Positions 25,079-31,534 of a stretch of 64,000 nucleotides of DNA are shown here, one piece after another (the first letter of the stretch is position 1; the number at the start of each line of letters is the position of its first letter). The notes beneath the pieces were generated by a model. It made no database searches, was not told the DNA's origin, and worked only from the letters and a program-made list of their open reading frames with translations. The stretch lies in NCBI RefSeq assembly GCF_014649755.1, contig NZ_BMTQ01000002.1, positions 572,761 through 636,760 of the forward strand. The letters are read 5' to 3'. Position numbers and translations under genes: made by a program. This stretch comes from Streptomyces litmocidini. Its GTDB lineage: Bacteria; Actinomycetota; Actinomycetes; Streptomycetales; Streptomycetaceae.

Positions 25079-25725
25079 TCTCCGATCGGAACTGGGCCGA
25101 TGCCGAACGCCTCTGGGAGTTCCAGCAGATGGGCCACGAGCCGCGCCCCTGCTCGGTCGGCATCGGCCTGGGTAGCCACGACCTGGGCGTGGCAGACGTG
25201 ACGGTCGACCTGTACCGCCGCGGTCTATTTCCCCTGATCGTCTTCACTGGAGCCACCAGCCGCACGACTGAAAGACGAATGCCTCGCGGCGAAGCAGAGC
25301 ACTACCGAGACCGGGCGCTGGAGTTGGGGGTGCCCGCGACCGCGATCCTCGTCGAGCCCCATGCTCGGAACACGGGCGAGAACATCCGGCTGTCCCGTGC
25401 CTTGCTCGTCGAGCAGGGGGTGGACGTGCAGTCTGTGCTCCTCATCAGCAAGCCGTACGAGGAGCGGCGGGCGTACGCGACCGCCCGGAAGCTGTGGCCG
25501 GACGTTGACATCGTCAGTGCGTCGGCGTCCATGACGCTCAAGGAGTACGTCGACTCGATCCAGGACGCCACGCTCGTATTGGACATGCTCGTCGGTGCAC
25601 AGCAACGCCTGCTGCTCTATCCGCAGCGCGGCTTCATGATCTCGCAGGACGTACCGGAGGACGTTCTGGCGGCTTATGAGCGGCTACGCGACGGGGGTTT
25701 CGTGAACCGACTCATGCCGGAGTGA
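25075..25725 (+). CDS. YdcF/ElyC-like (DUF218) protein
   Basis: The 216-residue protein fits the DUF218 fold: an early GLGSHDLG loop, IVFTGATSRTTERR, a GEAEHYRDRALELGVP segment, acidic EPHARNTGENIRLSRALL and VLLISKPYEERRAYATARKLWP. No signal peptide or membrane segment is seen, so it should be cytoplasmic, unlike envelope SanA/ElyC. GTG 25075 overlaps the repressor stop by 4 nt, so the two are co-expressed. The family's biochemistry is poorly defined, with nucleotide or cofactor binding suspected. Its role in the element is unknown. Confidence 0.75.
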   Translation: MISDRNWADAERLWEFQQMGHEPRPCSVGIGLGSHDLGVADVTVDLYRRGLFPLIVFTGATSRTTERRMPRGEAEHYRDRALELGVPATAILVEPHARNTGENIRLSRALLVEQGVDVQSVLLISKPYEERRAYATARKLWPDVDIVSASASMTLKEYVDSIQDATLVLDMLVGAQQRLLLYPQRGFMISQDVPEDVLAAYERLRDGGFVNRLMPE

Positions 25726-26224
25726 GAGGCCAGGAAGCTGTGCGGAGAATTGGCCAATCCGGCAGTGCACTGTCTCTGCGAGTACGTGACGCGTTGGACC
25801 ACGGGTGACCGTGGTTGGACAACCCGCTGACAAAACATGTTCCGACCTGCGCTGATCTCCGTTCTGGCGACCTATGGCTGTGCTGCTCGATGCCGCAGCC
25901 GCCGGGCTCTACTCTCCGTGCACTAGGGCCTGTCCGGCGGATCATGGCCGTAGCCATATAAGGATGGCTGCCTGGTGACGTGGGTGTGTTCTTCGCGGAA
26001 CGCATGTTTCTCGTGAGCTGGGGCTACCTCAGAGGCACCCTGGACGCGGGTTCACCTGATCGACTGAACCTGTACCGCCTCACAACGCGTCAATTCCCGG
26101 CCAGACCGGGGCTCTTCGTCGGCCATGCAAGGCGAGGTGCGGGCAAACGGTGATCGCTGACCATCAGGATGGGCTTGATCACCGGCAGACGCCGGTCTTA
26201 CCTGTGAGAGGCGGGCAGGACGAG
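25726..26224. other. Gene-poor segment with a lone IS end
   Basis: I see no convincing gene in these 500 bp. A copy of an IS terminal repeat preceded by CTAG is at 25923-25943. An imperfectly spaced inverted repeat GGTGATC/GATCACC (26149-26155 with 26177-26183) lies before the first HU gene and could be regulatory. Base composition here is less GC-rich than in the transfer operon. Confidence 0.5.
25923..25943. repeat. Solo IS end (CTAG plus 17-bp terminal repeat)
   Basis: GGCCTGTCCGGCGGATC (25927-25943), preceded by CTAG, is identical to the right terminal repeat of the IS at 26962-27910. The sequence beyond it differs from both inner ends of that IS, so it is a remnant of a different relative or an isolated end. 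Confidence 0.7.
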
Positions 26225-26497
26225 ATGGACAAGGGTGAGCTGGCCAATGTGGTCGCTACGACGGCCGATATTCCCAAGGCTTTGGCCAAGAAGGTCGTGG
26301 ACGCGTGGATTGCAACGATCACCGACACGTTGAAGCAAGGTGGGGACGTGATCCTGCCCGGCTTCGGCGTGTTCTACGTCAAGCAACGCGCTGAAGGGAC
26401 TGGGCGGGACCCGCAGACGGGCGAGACTATCGCGGTCGCCGCGGCCCGTGTCCCCAGCTTCAAGGCGGACAAGGGCCTCAAGACCGCAATGAACTGA
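26225..26497 (+). CDS. HU-family DNA-binding protein, full length
   Basis: A 90-residue histone-like protein starts MDKGELANVVATTADIPK. It has the dimerisation helices, GGDVILPGFGVFYVKQR, the arm motif GRDPQTGETIAV with the intercalating proline, and a final FKADKGLK helix. It should bend or coat DNA. ATG 26225 gives the normal family length; an in-frame upstream start would add 25 residues not found in HU. Housekeeping HU genes lie elsewhere in Streptomyces, so this is element cargo. A second HU gene follows after 221 nt. Confidence 0.92.
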   Translation: MDKGELANVVATTADIPKALAKKVVDAWIATITDTLKQGGDVILPGFGVFYVKQRAEGTGRDPQTGETIAVAAARVPSFKADKGLKTAMN

Positions 26498-26718
26498 AAC
26501 GGCGGACCCGGCTCCCGGCCGGTACAAAGCAGGGCGGCAGGGTGCCTCCCGGTACTGGCTCTCGCCGGAACCTGACCGCGATGTGTCTCTACGGCAGAGT
26601 CTGGCGAATCGGCTTGGATCGCCACACTGACGGTGGCGATCTGTCGCGGGAAGTCCCACCCTCTACTGAGGCCGATCTCCGGCAGTGGCCGGATCTATCA
26701 CGGAAGAGATCCGAGAAT

Positions 26719-26961
26719 ATGAACAACACCGAGATGGCCGCGGTCTTCGCGGAGCAGTGCGACCTGAGCGAGACGAAGTCCAAGGTGGCGCTCAATTCAC
26801 TTCTCGAATCCATCACCGGCGCGCTGAAGAGTGGTGAAACGGTGGCGCTGGACGGGTTCGGGACTTTCGAGAAGCGTCAGCGCGAAGCGCAGACCGGCAC
26901 CAAGGCATCTGCCACGGTCGCGTTCACGGCCGACAAGGCCCTCACGGACGGTGTGAACTAG
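26719..26961 (+). CDS. HU-like protein lacking most of the DNA-binding arm
   Basis: An 80-residue protein (MNNTEMAAVFAEQCDLSET...) keeps the HU helices and ETVALDGFGTF, but then reads EKRQREAQTGTKASATVAFTADKAL. Compared with its neighbour it is 10 residues shorter exactly across the beta-arm, and the RDPQTG tip with the intercalating proline is gone. It may form HU dimers with altered DNA bending. ATG 26719 follows a weak GAGATC-type site. Its TAG stop is the CTAG target of the adjacent IS, so its coding sequence is intact. Confidence 0.82.
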   Translation: MNNTEMAAVFAEQCDLSETKSKVALNSLLESITGALKSGETVALDGFGTFEKRQREAQTGTKASATVAFTADKALTDGVN

Positions 26962-26976
26962 GGCCCGTCCGGCGGA

Positions 26977-27497
26977 TCACTCGACGAGCCAGAGCCTGAT
27001 GGCTGCTGTGGTGATGGTGCCGTGGAAGACGTAGGCACGTTTGTCGTATCGGGTGGCGACGGCCCGGTGGTGTTTGAGCCGGTTGATTGTCCGCTCGACT
27101 TCGTTGCGGCGTTTGTAGAGCTGGCTGTCGAAGCTGGTGGGCCGACCGCCCTTGCTGCCACGGCGTTTGCGGTTGGCCCGCTGGTCCTTCGGCTCCGGGA
27201 TCGTGTGCTTGATCTGTCGTCTTCGCAGGTGGCTGCGGTTGCGGCGTGAGCTGTATGTCTTGTCGCCGCTGACGTGGTCAGGCCTGGTGCGGGGGTGCCC
27301 GCCTCCGGGCCGGCCGACACGGATCCGGGCAAGGACTTCGGTGAACTGGGGTGCGTCGCCCCACTGGCCCGGAGTGACCAGTAAGGCCAGTGGGCGGCGG
27401 CCACCCTCGCCAGCGAGGTGGATCTTGCAGGTCAGGCCGCCCCTGGACCGACCAAGCCCCTCGTCGGGACGGTGGTTTCGAGGCGTCGTCCTTTTTT
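26977..27497 (-). CDS. IS5-family transposase, second reading frame (orfB)
   Basis: This frame carries the catalytic core after the frameshift: RSRGGLTCKIHL, the second Asp in VSGDKTY and the Glu in RRNEVERTINRLKHHR, and it ends in AIRLWLVE. About 171 residues follow the slip at AAAAAAG (27492-27497 on the complementary strand). The frame is open further upstream, but that part is antisense-like and not used. The fused product would be about 293 residues. Confidence 0.85.
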
Positions 27498-27857
27498 CGG
27501 AACCCTGGGGGCGGCCTTGCGGGCCCCGGCCGCGTGCTGGTGGACCCGGCACGTGGTTGAGTCGACGCCCACCATGCTCCAGTCGAGCCGGCCCGCCAGA
27601 TCGGTATCGGCCTGGACCGACCGCAGGATCCGATCCCATGTGCCGTCGGCGGACCAACGCCGATGACGTTCGTAGACCGTCTTCCAGCTGCCGTATCGCT
27701 CGGGGAGGTCTCGCCACGGGACCCCGGTCCGCACCCGGAACAGGATCCCGTTGACCACCTGGCGGTGGTCACACCAGCGTCCACCGCGCAGGCCGGCGGC
27801 GGGCAGATGCAGCGCAAGCCGCACCCACTCCGCATTCGTCAGATCACCCCGCCCCAT
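27432..27857 (-). CDS. IS5-family transposase, first reading frame (orfA)
   Basis: A 141-residue frame (MGRGDLTNAEWVRLALHLP...) contains the N-terminal DUF4096-like region (WRDLPERYGSWKTVYERHRRW) and the first catalytic Asp in VGVDSTTCR. At codons 120-122 it reads CCG AAA AAA GGA; a -1 slip on AAAAAAG joins it to orfB. Without the slip it ends early as a possible regulator. Confidence 0.87.
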   Translation of the reverse strand: MGRGDLTNAEWVRLALHLPAAGLRGGRWCDHRQVVNGILFRVRTGVPWRDLPERYGSWKTVYERHRRWSADGTWDRILRSVQADTDLAGRLDWSMVGVDSTTCRVHQHAAGARKAAPRVPKKGRRLETTVPTRGLVGPGAA

Positions 27858-27968
27858 GCCCGGACCAACGACCGGACAAGCAGACAGTCACAAGATCCGC
27901 CGGACAGGCCCTAGGCCGAATCCGACTCTGGTGACCACAGCTGTTCCCTCATGAGAAGGAGCTCTGCC

Positions 27969-28061
27969 GTGCCCGGAACCCTCGCAGTGGCGTCGGATCG
28001 GAGCGGTCGCAATTCGGCCAACCTGGCGCCGAATGACCTAGCAGCAATTAGAGGTAGTTAG
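27969..28061 (+). CDS. Very short open frame with a strong ribosome binding site (tentative)
   Basis: GTG 27969 opens 30 codons (PGTLAVASDRSGRNSANL...), ending at TAG 28059. AGAAGGAG is perfectly placed before it. It may be a tiny peptide or the 5' stump of a gene lost by deletion. No family recognised. Confidence 0.3.
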   Translation: MPGTLAVASDRSGRNSANLAPNDLAAIRGS

Positions 28062-28072
28062 CAGCTGTTAGT

Positions 28073-28102
28073 CGTCTCATGGCGTCTCATGGCGTTTCAC
28101 CT
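28073..28102 (+). repeat. 10-bp tandem repeat CGTCTCATGG
   Basis: CGTCTCATGG occurs at 28073-28082 and 28083-28092, followed by the related CGTTTCACCT (28093-28102). The 10-bp period puts copies on one DNA face. It resembles the GGTCTCAG pairs near the ends and could be another Int/Xis or regulator site. Confidence 0.45.
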
Positions 28103-28234
28103 GCGGCGATGCGTCAGTGAGCGGTTCTTGTTGCAGCCGGTCGCCAACCTGATCCGCCGCCCCTACGCTCTCAGTGCACCCCAAATCTCGGGTAGTTCAT
28201 ATCTCATCGCGCCCCGCCTGAAGGGAGCTTCGCC

Positions 28235-28453
28235 ATGCCCGCTTGGCCGCGTATCACCTGCCCTGTCTGCCGGCGTTCTGTCGCCGTCAACCCAGACACT
28301 CGTCGGATCGCTGATCACAAACACCCACGCCCCCGAGAGCGTGCCCTTGACCTGATCTTGTGTCACGGATCCGAGAGACAGGTCGAGTTGGGCGGAGTGA
28401 TGTTCTTGCCGTTCGCGGCTGAGGAGCCGAACAGAGAAGCCACGCTCTTCTGA
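28235..28453 (+). CDS. Small CPVC zinc-finger-like protein
   Basis: A 72-residue protein (MPAWPRITCPVCRRSVAV...) starts at ATG 28235 with GAAGGGAG ahead of it. It has CPVC, then HKHP and a later CHGS, the layout of a small treble-clef or zinc knuckle. I recall similar short CPVCGR..HK proteins in actinophages and plasmids. The reverse-strand frame covering it is the tRNA-derived artefact described under rejected items. Function unknown. Confidence 0.6.
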   Translation: MPAWPRITCPVCRRSVAVNPDTRRIADHKHPRPRERALDLILCHGSERQVELGGVMFLPFAAEEPNREATLF

Positions 28454-28528
28454 TCTGTCTGACGGCCGGCCTACGCATCGGGTGAACGCTTCGGCGAGCT
28501 CCCACCCGTATGCAGCCGAGCGCGAGGT

Positions 28529-28548
28529 GGTCTCAGTCCTGGTCTCAG
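28529..28548 (+). repeat. Paired GGTCTCAG repeat near attR (candidate arm-type site)
   Basis: GGTCTCAG at 28529-28536 and 28541-28548 matches the pair near attL in sequence, 12-bp spacing and orientation. It is non-coding here and about 115 bp inside attR. The rest of 28454-28664 shows no gene. Confidence 0.5.
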
Positions 28549-28664
28549 AATGACTCGGTTCCGGAGACGTCCACGACTGTTCGGCAGGGTCCGCTTGGGT
28601 CGCTGACCTGCGGCGCAGACGTTTTGGCGGACCTCCACGGACGCCCCCGGAACAAGATCGGACA

Positions 28665-28753
28665 ACTCGTAATGCGTAGGTCTCGGGTTCGAATCCCGAA
28701 GGCGGCTCGGAAACACCCCAGGACTCACTCGCCGTGACCTGGGGTTTTTTCAT
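28665..28753. other. attR: right attachment site
   Basis: This segment matches attL over 89 bp with two mismatches (28713-28714). It carries the displaced native 3' part of tRNA-Thr and the native terminator, without the 5' half of the tRNA. Downstream sequence is chromosomal. Confidence 0.93.
28716..28750 (+). terminator. Displaced native tRNA-Thr terminator
   Basis: The stem CCCCAGG/CCTGGGG and six T are the same as at attL. It can now stop transcription leaving the element to the right. Confidence 0.85.
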
Positions 28754-28869
28754 GCCCGGGGCGTGCCGGGCCGGCCGCGGCGGCCGGGCGGTCCGCGTCT
28801 CCTCGCCCGGCACGGCCCCGAGCGGGTCGTCCCCCGGGACGGTTGTCGGACGGATGGGGTGGCGGGCCG

Positions 28870-29052
28870 TCAGGTGGCCGGGTGCTTCGGGTCCGCCTCG
28901 CGCACGAGCCGCGAGAGGTCGTCCGCGTGCGCGGTGGACCCGGGGCCGGGATCCGGATCGGTGAGCACCCGCGCGACCTCGGTCCGCGGGATCGCGGCGC
29001 AGCGGATCGGGGCCGCGAGGCTCTGATCGGCGAAAGCGGGATTCGGCGGCAT
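28870..29052 (-). CDS. Small hypothetical protein (tentative)
   Basis: A 60-codon frame from ATG 29052 (MPPNPAFADQSLAAPIRCAA...) ends in ADPKHPAT. Third-position GC is high and the composition is protein-like, but no ribosome binding site is visible and no family is recognised. Flanking bases 28754-28869 and 29053-29098 show nothing else. Confidence 0.35.
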   Translation of the reverse strand: MPPNPAFADQSLAAPIRCAAIPRTEVARVLTDPDPGPGSTAHADDLSRLVREADPKHPAT

Positions 29053-29098
29053 CGCACGGCGCCGCCCGGGGCGATCCCGTGGGCCCTCGTCATGCGGG

Positions 29099-29170
29099 GT
29101 CCCGGGCCCGCGTCCCGGGCCCGCGTCCCGGGCCCGCGTCCCGGGCCCGCGTCCCGGGCCCGCGTCCCGG
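29099..29170 (+). repeat. 13-bp tandem repeat, 5.5 copies
   Basis: GTCCCGGGCCCGC is repeated head to tail five times (29099-29163) plus seven bases. Each unit holds the palindrome CCCGGG. It lies downstream of the signal peptidase gene. The remaining bases to 29265 hold no gene. Confidence 0.92.
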
Positions 29171-29265
29171 AGGGGGCCCGGTCGGGCGTCGTCCGGCCCG
29201 GCCTCTTCCGGTGCCGGAGGGGCGAGGGCCCGGTGGCCCGGGGCGGGACGCCCCGGGCGGGCGGG

Positions 29266-30027
29266 TCAGTGGGGGAGGCCCGGCTGGTCGAAGGTGGCCG
29301 GGACGGGGAGGGTCGACCAGTGGGAGAACGGCCAGGCGACCACGACGGCGCGGCCCACCACGTCCGTCACGGGCACCATGCCGCCCCGGGGGTCGCTCCG
29401 GTGGTAGCGGGAGTCCTGCGAGCTCTGCCGGTGGTCGCCCATCACCCACAGGTGGCCGGCGGGGACCGTGACCTCGAACTGGCCTTCCGGGTCCGTGCTG
29501 CAGGCCGTGTTCCCCTGGAAGACGTACGGCTCGGTCAGGGGCTTGCCGTTGACCTTCAGGGGGCCCGTGCCCTTGCACTCGACGGTGTCCCCGGCGACGC
29601 CGATGACCCGCTTGATGAGGTGCTGTTCCCCGGCCGCCGGCATCAGGCCCACGAAGCCCAGGGCCTTCTGCAGCGTGGTGGGCTGCTTCACCGGCCGTCC
29701 CACCAGCCAGTCGCCGGGGTCGCGGAAGACCACGACCTCGCCCCTGTCGGGTTCCGCGCCGAACCACGGGGTGAGCTTGTCCACCAGGACCCGGTCGTCG
29801 ACCTGCAGGGTGTTCTGCATGGATCCCGAGGGGATCAGGAACGCCTGGAGCAGGAACGTCTTGATCAGGAACGCCAGGACGAGCGCGATCCCCGCGAGGA
29901 ACGGCAGCTCGATCCAGAAGGGCCGGCGCCGTTTCGCGGCGCGGCCGGCCGCCGGGGCGGCCTCGCCCGGAGGGCCTCCCTCCGGGCCCTCCCGGTCGGA
30001 TCGCTCCTCGGTCGCCAAGTCGCTCAT
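29266..30027 (-). CDS. lepB: Signal peptidase I
   Basis: The 253-residue membrane protease removes Sec and Tat signal peptides on the outer face of the membrane. A charged cytoplasmic N-terminus is followed by one membrane segment (residues about 38-65). Box B PSGSM follows with catalytic Ser 69, then box D HLIKRVIGVAGD with general-base Lys 139, and box E GDHRQSSQDSR. ATG 30027 has AGGG five bases upstream; GTG 30033 is an alternative adding two residues. Streptomyces carry several SPase I genes; this one stands alone next to the peptide cluster. A link to processing that peptide is speculative. Confidence 0.93.
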   Translation of the reverse strand: MSDLATEERSDREGPEGGPPGEAAPAAGRAAKRRRPFWIELPFLAGIALVLAFLIKTFLLQAFLIPSGSMQNTLQVDDRVLVDKLTPWFGAEPDRGEVVVFRDPGDWLVGRPVKQPTTLQKALGFVGLMPAAGEQHLIKRVIGVAGDTVECKGTGPLKVNGKPLTEPYVFQGNTACSTDPEGQFEVTVPAGHLWVMGDHRQSSQDSRYHRSDPRGGMVPVTDVVGRAVVVAWPFSHWSTLPVPATFDQPGLPH

Positions 30028-30139
30028 GTCCACCCTGACTTCGTCGTGTCCGTGTCGTCTGCACGGACCCTATGCCCGGGAGCGCCCGTACGGCGGTCCC
30101 GGAGCGCTCTTCACCACGTACGGGTGACCCCGAGGCCCC

Positions 30140-31327
30140 TCAGGGGCCCGGCTGCTCGCGCTCCTGCTGGGCCAGGAGGTATCCGGCCTGGAAGCGGCTC
30201 TCGGCGCCGAGGGCGGCCATCACGTCGGCGACGTGACGGCGGCAGCTGCGGACCGAGAGCCCCAGGCGGCGGGCGATCGCCGCGTCCGTCAGGCCCTCGG
30301 TGAGCAGCCGGACGATGGTCTGCTTCAGCTCGTCGGAGATGTCCATGATGGTCTGCCGGTCCCACTCCGTCTCGAACGGCAGGGCCTCCAGCCACAGTCG
30401 CTCGTACGCGCCCACCATGAACGCCACCACGTGCGGTTCGCGGACCAGGACCGCCGCGTGAGGGTCGTCCGGGACCGGGATGACCGCCGTCGAGCGGTCG
30501 AAGACGAGCATCCGCATGAACTCGTCGTCCAGGGTGCGGACCTGGGCCCCGAGCCGGCCGACCCGCTCCACGTAGGCGCAGGTGCCCGAGGAGAAGCGGG
30601 CGGTGTGCTGGTAGAGGACGCGCATCCGGACGCCGCGGCGCAGGAGTTCCTCGTCGCGGGCCACCGCCTCCTCCAGGACCTCGGCGCGCCGTCCGCCGCC
30701 CGGCTGCGCCGTCATGACCTCGCGCTCGCAGGTCCGGCCCAGTTCGGTGATGGCCTCCCGCACCGCGCGGAGGTCGGTGAGCAGCTCCACGTACTCCGCC
30801 TGTCGCAGGTGCGTCAGCCGGAGCAGGTGGGACTCGTACAGCGGCATGAAGGCCATCAGCTGCTCGCGGGTGCGTTCCATGTGCTGGCGGCGGGCGCGCA
30901 TCTCGCGTTCCAGCGGCCCCAGGGTGCGCTGGACGGCCTCGTCCGGCGCCACCGGGAGCACGGCCCGCTCCGGGGTGCGGCGCAGCAGGCCCATGTCGAG
31001 GAGGGCCGAGACGGCCGACTCCACGCGGGAGAGGGGGAGTTCGAGTTCGTCCGCGAGGTCGGCGGAGTACGCGGGCGGCCGGGCCGGGTCCCTGGCCAGG
31101 AGGCAGGTGTAGACCCGGGTCAGGGGGTCTTCGGGGTCCTCGGAGGGGGGTGCGGGGAGGGCCGTTCCCGCCGCTCCCGTCGCCTCTTCGATCGCTGCCG
31201 GGGCGGTGGGTTCCGGGGCCGCTCCCGTGGGTTCCGGAGCCGTTCCGGCGGATGCCGTGTCCGCCGGAACGGCGGAGTCCGGAGTTCCGTCGTCGCCCTG
31301 GGCTCGCAGTATGTCTGGTATCGCCAC
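30140..31327 (-). CDS. TrmB-like/LuxR-type transcriptional regulator of the peptide-hydrazine cluster
   Basis: The 395-residue protein has an N-terminal acidic segment, then a TrmB/winged-helix-like region (LADELELPLSRVESAVSAL). A helical middle follows (ERTREQLMAFMPLYESHLLR) and a central sensor-like domain (VRMRVLYQHTARFSSGTCAY). A C-terminal LuxR HTH completes it (GLTDAAIARRLGLSVRSCRRHVADVM). This is a single-component regulator common in Streptomyces. GTG 31327 with GGGGGA upstream is preferred; a longer start would add 25 residues without a better site. It diverges from the peptide gene across about 200 bp and is the likely regulator of the cluster. Confidence 0.85.
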   Translation of the reverse strand: MAIPDILRAQGDDGTPDSAVPADTASAGTAPEPTGAAPEPTAPAAIEEATGAAGTALPAPPSEDPEDPLTRVYTCLLARDPARPPAYSADLADELELPLSRVESAVSALLDMGLLRRTPERAVLPVAPDEAVQRTLGPLEREMRARRQHMERTREQLMAFMPLYESHLLRLTHLRQAEYVELLTDLRAVREAITELGRTCEREVMTAQPGGGRRAEVLEEAVARDEELLRRGVRMRVLYQHTARFSSGTCAYVERVGRLGAQVRTLDDEFMRMLVFDRSTAVIPVPDDPHAAVLVREPHVVAFMVGAYERLWLEALPFETEWDRQTIMDISDELKQTIVRLLTEGLTDAAIARRLGLSVRSCRRHVADVMAALGAESRFQAGYLLAQQEREQPGP

Positions 31328-31534
31328 CTTTTCCCCCGTTTGTGACGGCGTCCTCTTGCTGCCATGCAGCCTAATGAGCCATGCACTCCGCCCCATAGTC
31401 ATGCCGCCCTGGATACGTTCGTACCACCGCCCACAAGGTCAAAGCGCACCAAGCTCGCGCAGCCAGCGAACATCGCAAATCCCCATGCACACCCATGAAT
31501 CGCCCCTCGCCGAAGCGGAAAGAGAGCACACGAC

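Larger units (their letters stand above)
26962..27910 (-). mobile_element. IS5-family insertion sequence, 949 bp, apparently complete
   Basis: The ends are 17-bp inverted repeats with one mismatch (26962-26978 and 27894-27910), flanked by a CTAG direct repeat (26958-26961 and 27911-27914). The transposase is in two frames joined by a likely -1 frameshift. The DDE residues are present (VGVDSTT, VSGDKTY, RRNEVER). The whole unit looks functional. Confidence 0.9.
12109..28753. mobile_element. Actinomycete integrative and conjugative element (AICE) in tRNA-Thr
   Basis: About 16.6 kb lies between 89-bp direct repeats in the 3' end of a tRNA gene. The gene set is the classic AICE set: tyrosine integrase and excisionase next to attL, prim-pol and ATPase replication proteins, an FtsK-like TraB, spd-type spreading proteins, and a GntR repressor facing away from the transfer operon. 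All core genes look intact, so the element may be able to excise. The right arm (25726-28664) is accessory: two HU genes, an IS and a small zinc-finger gene. The family comparison (pSAM2, SLP1, pSVH1) is from general knowledge. Confidence 0.92.

Noticed and set aside
28665..28711. Possible second tRNA-Thr at attR
   Set aside because: Only the part from the anticodon loop to the 3' end is present; the acceptor 5' arm and D-arm are missing. It is an att remnant, not a tRNA gene.
28163..28813. Open frame of 216 codons on the minus strand containing PPSGFEPETYALRV
   Set aside because: The phrase GFEPETYALR is the well-known translation of the complementary strand of a tRNA T-arm region. The frame runs across attR and opposite the small zinc-finger gene, and has no ribosome binding site.
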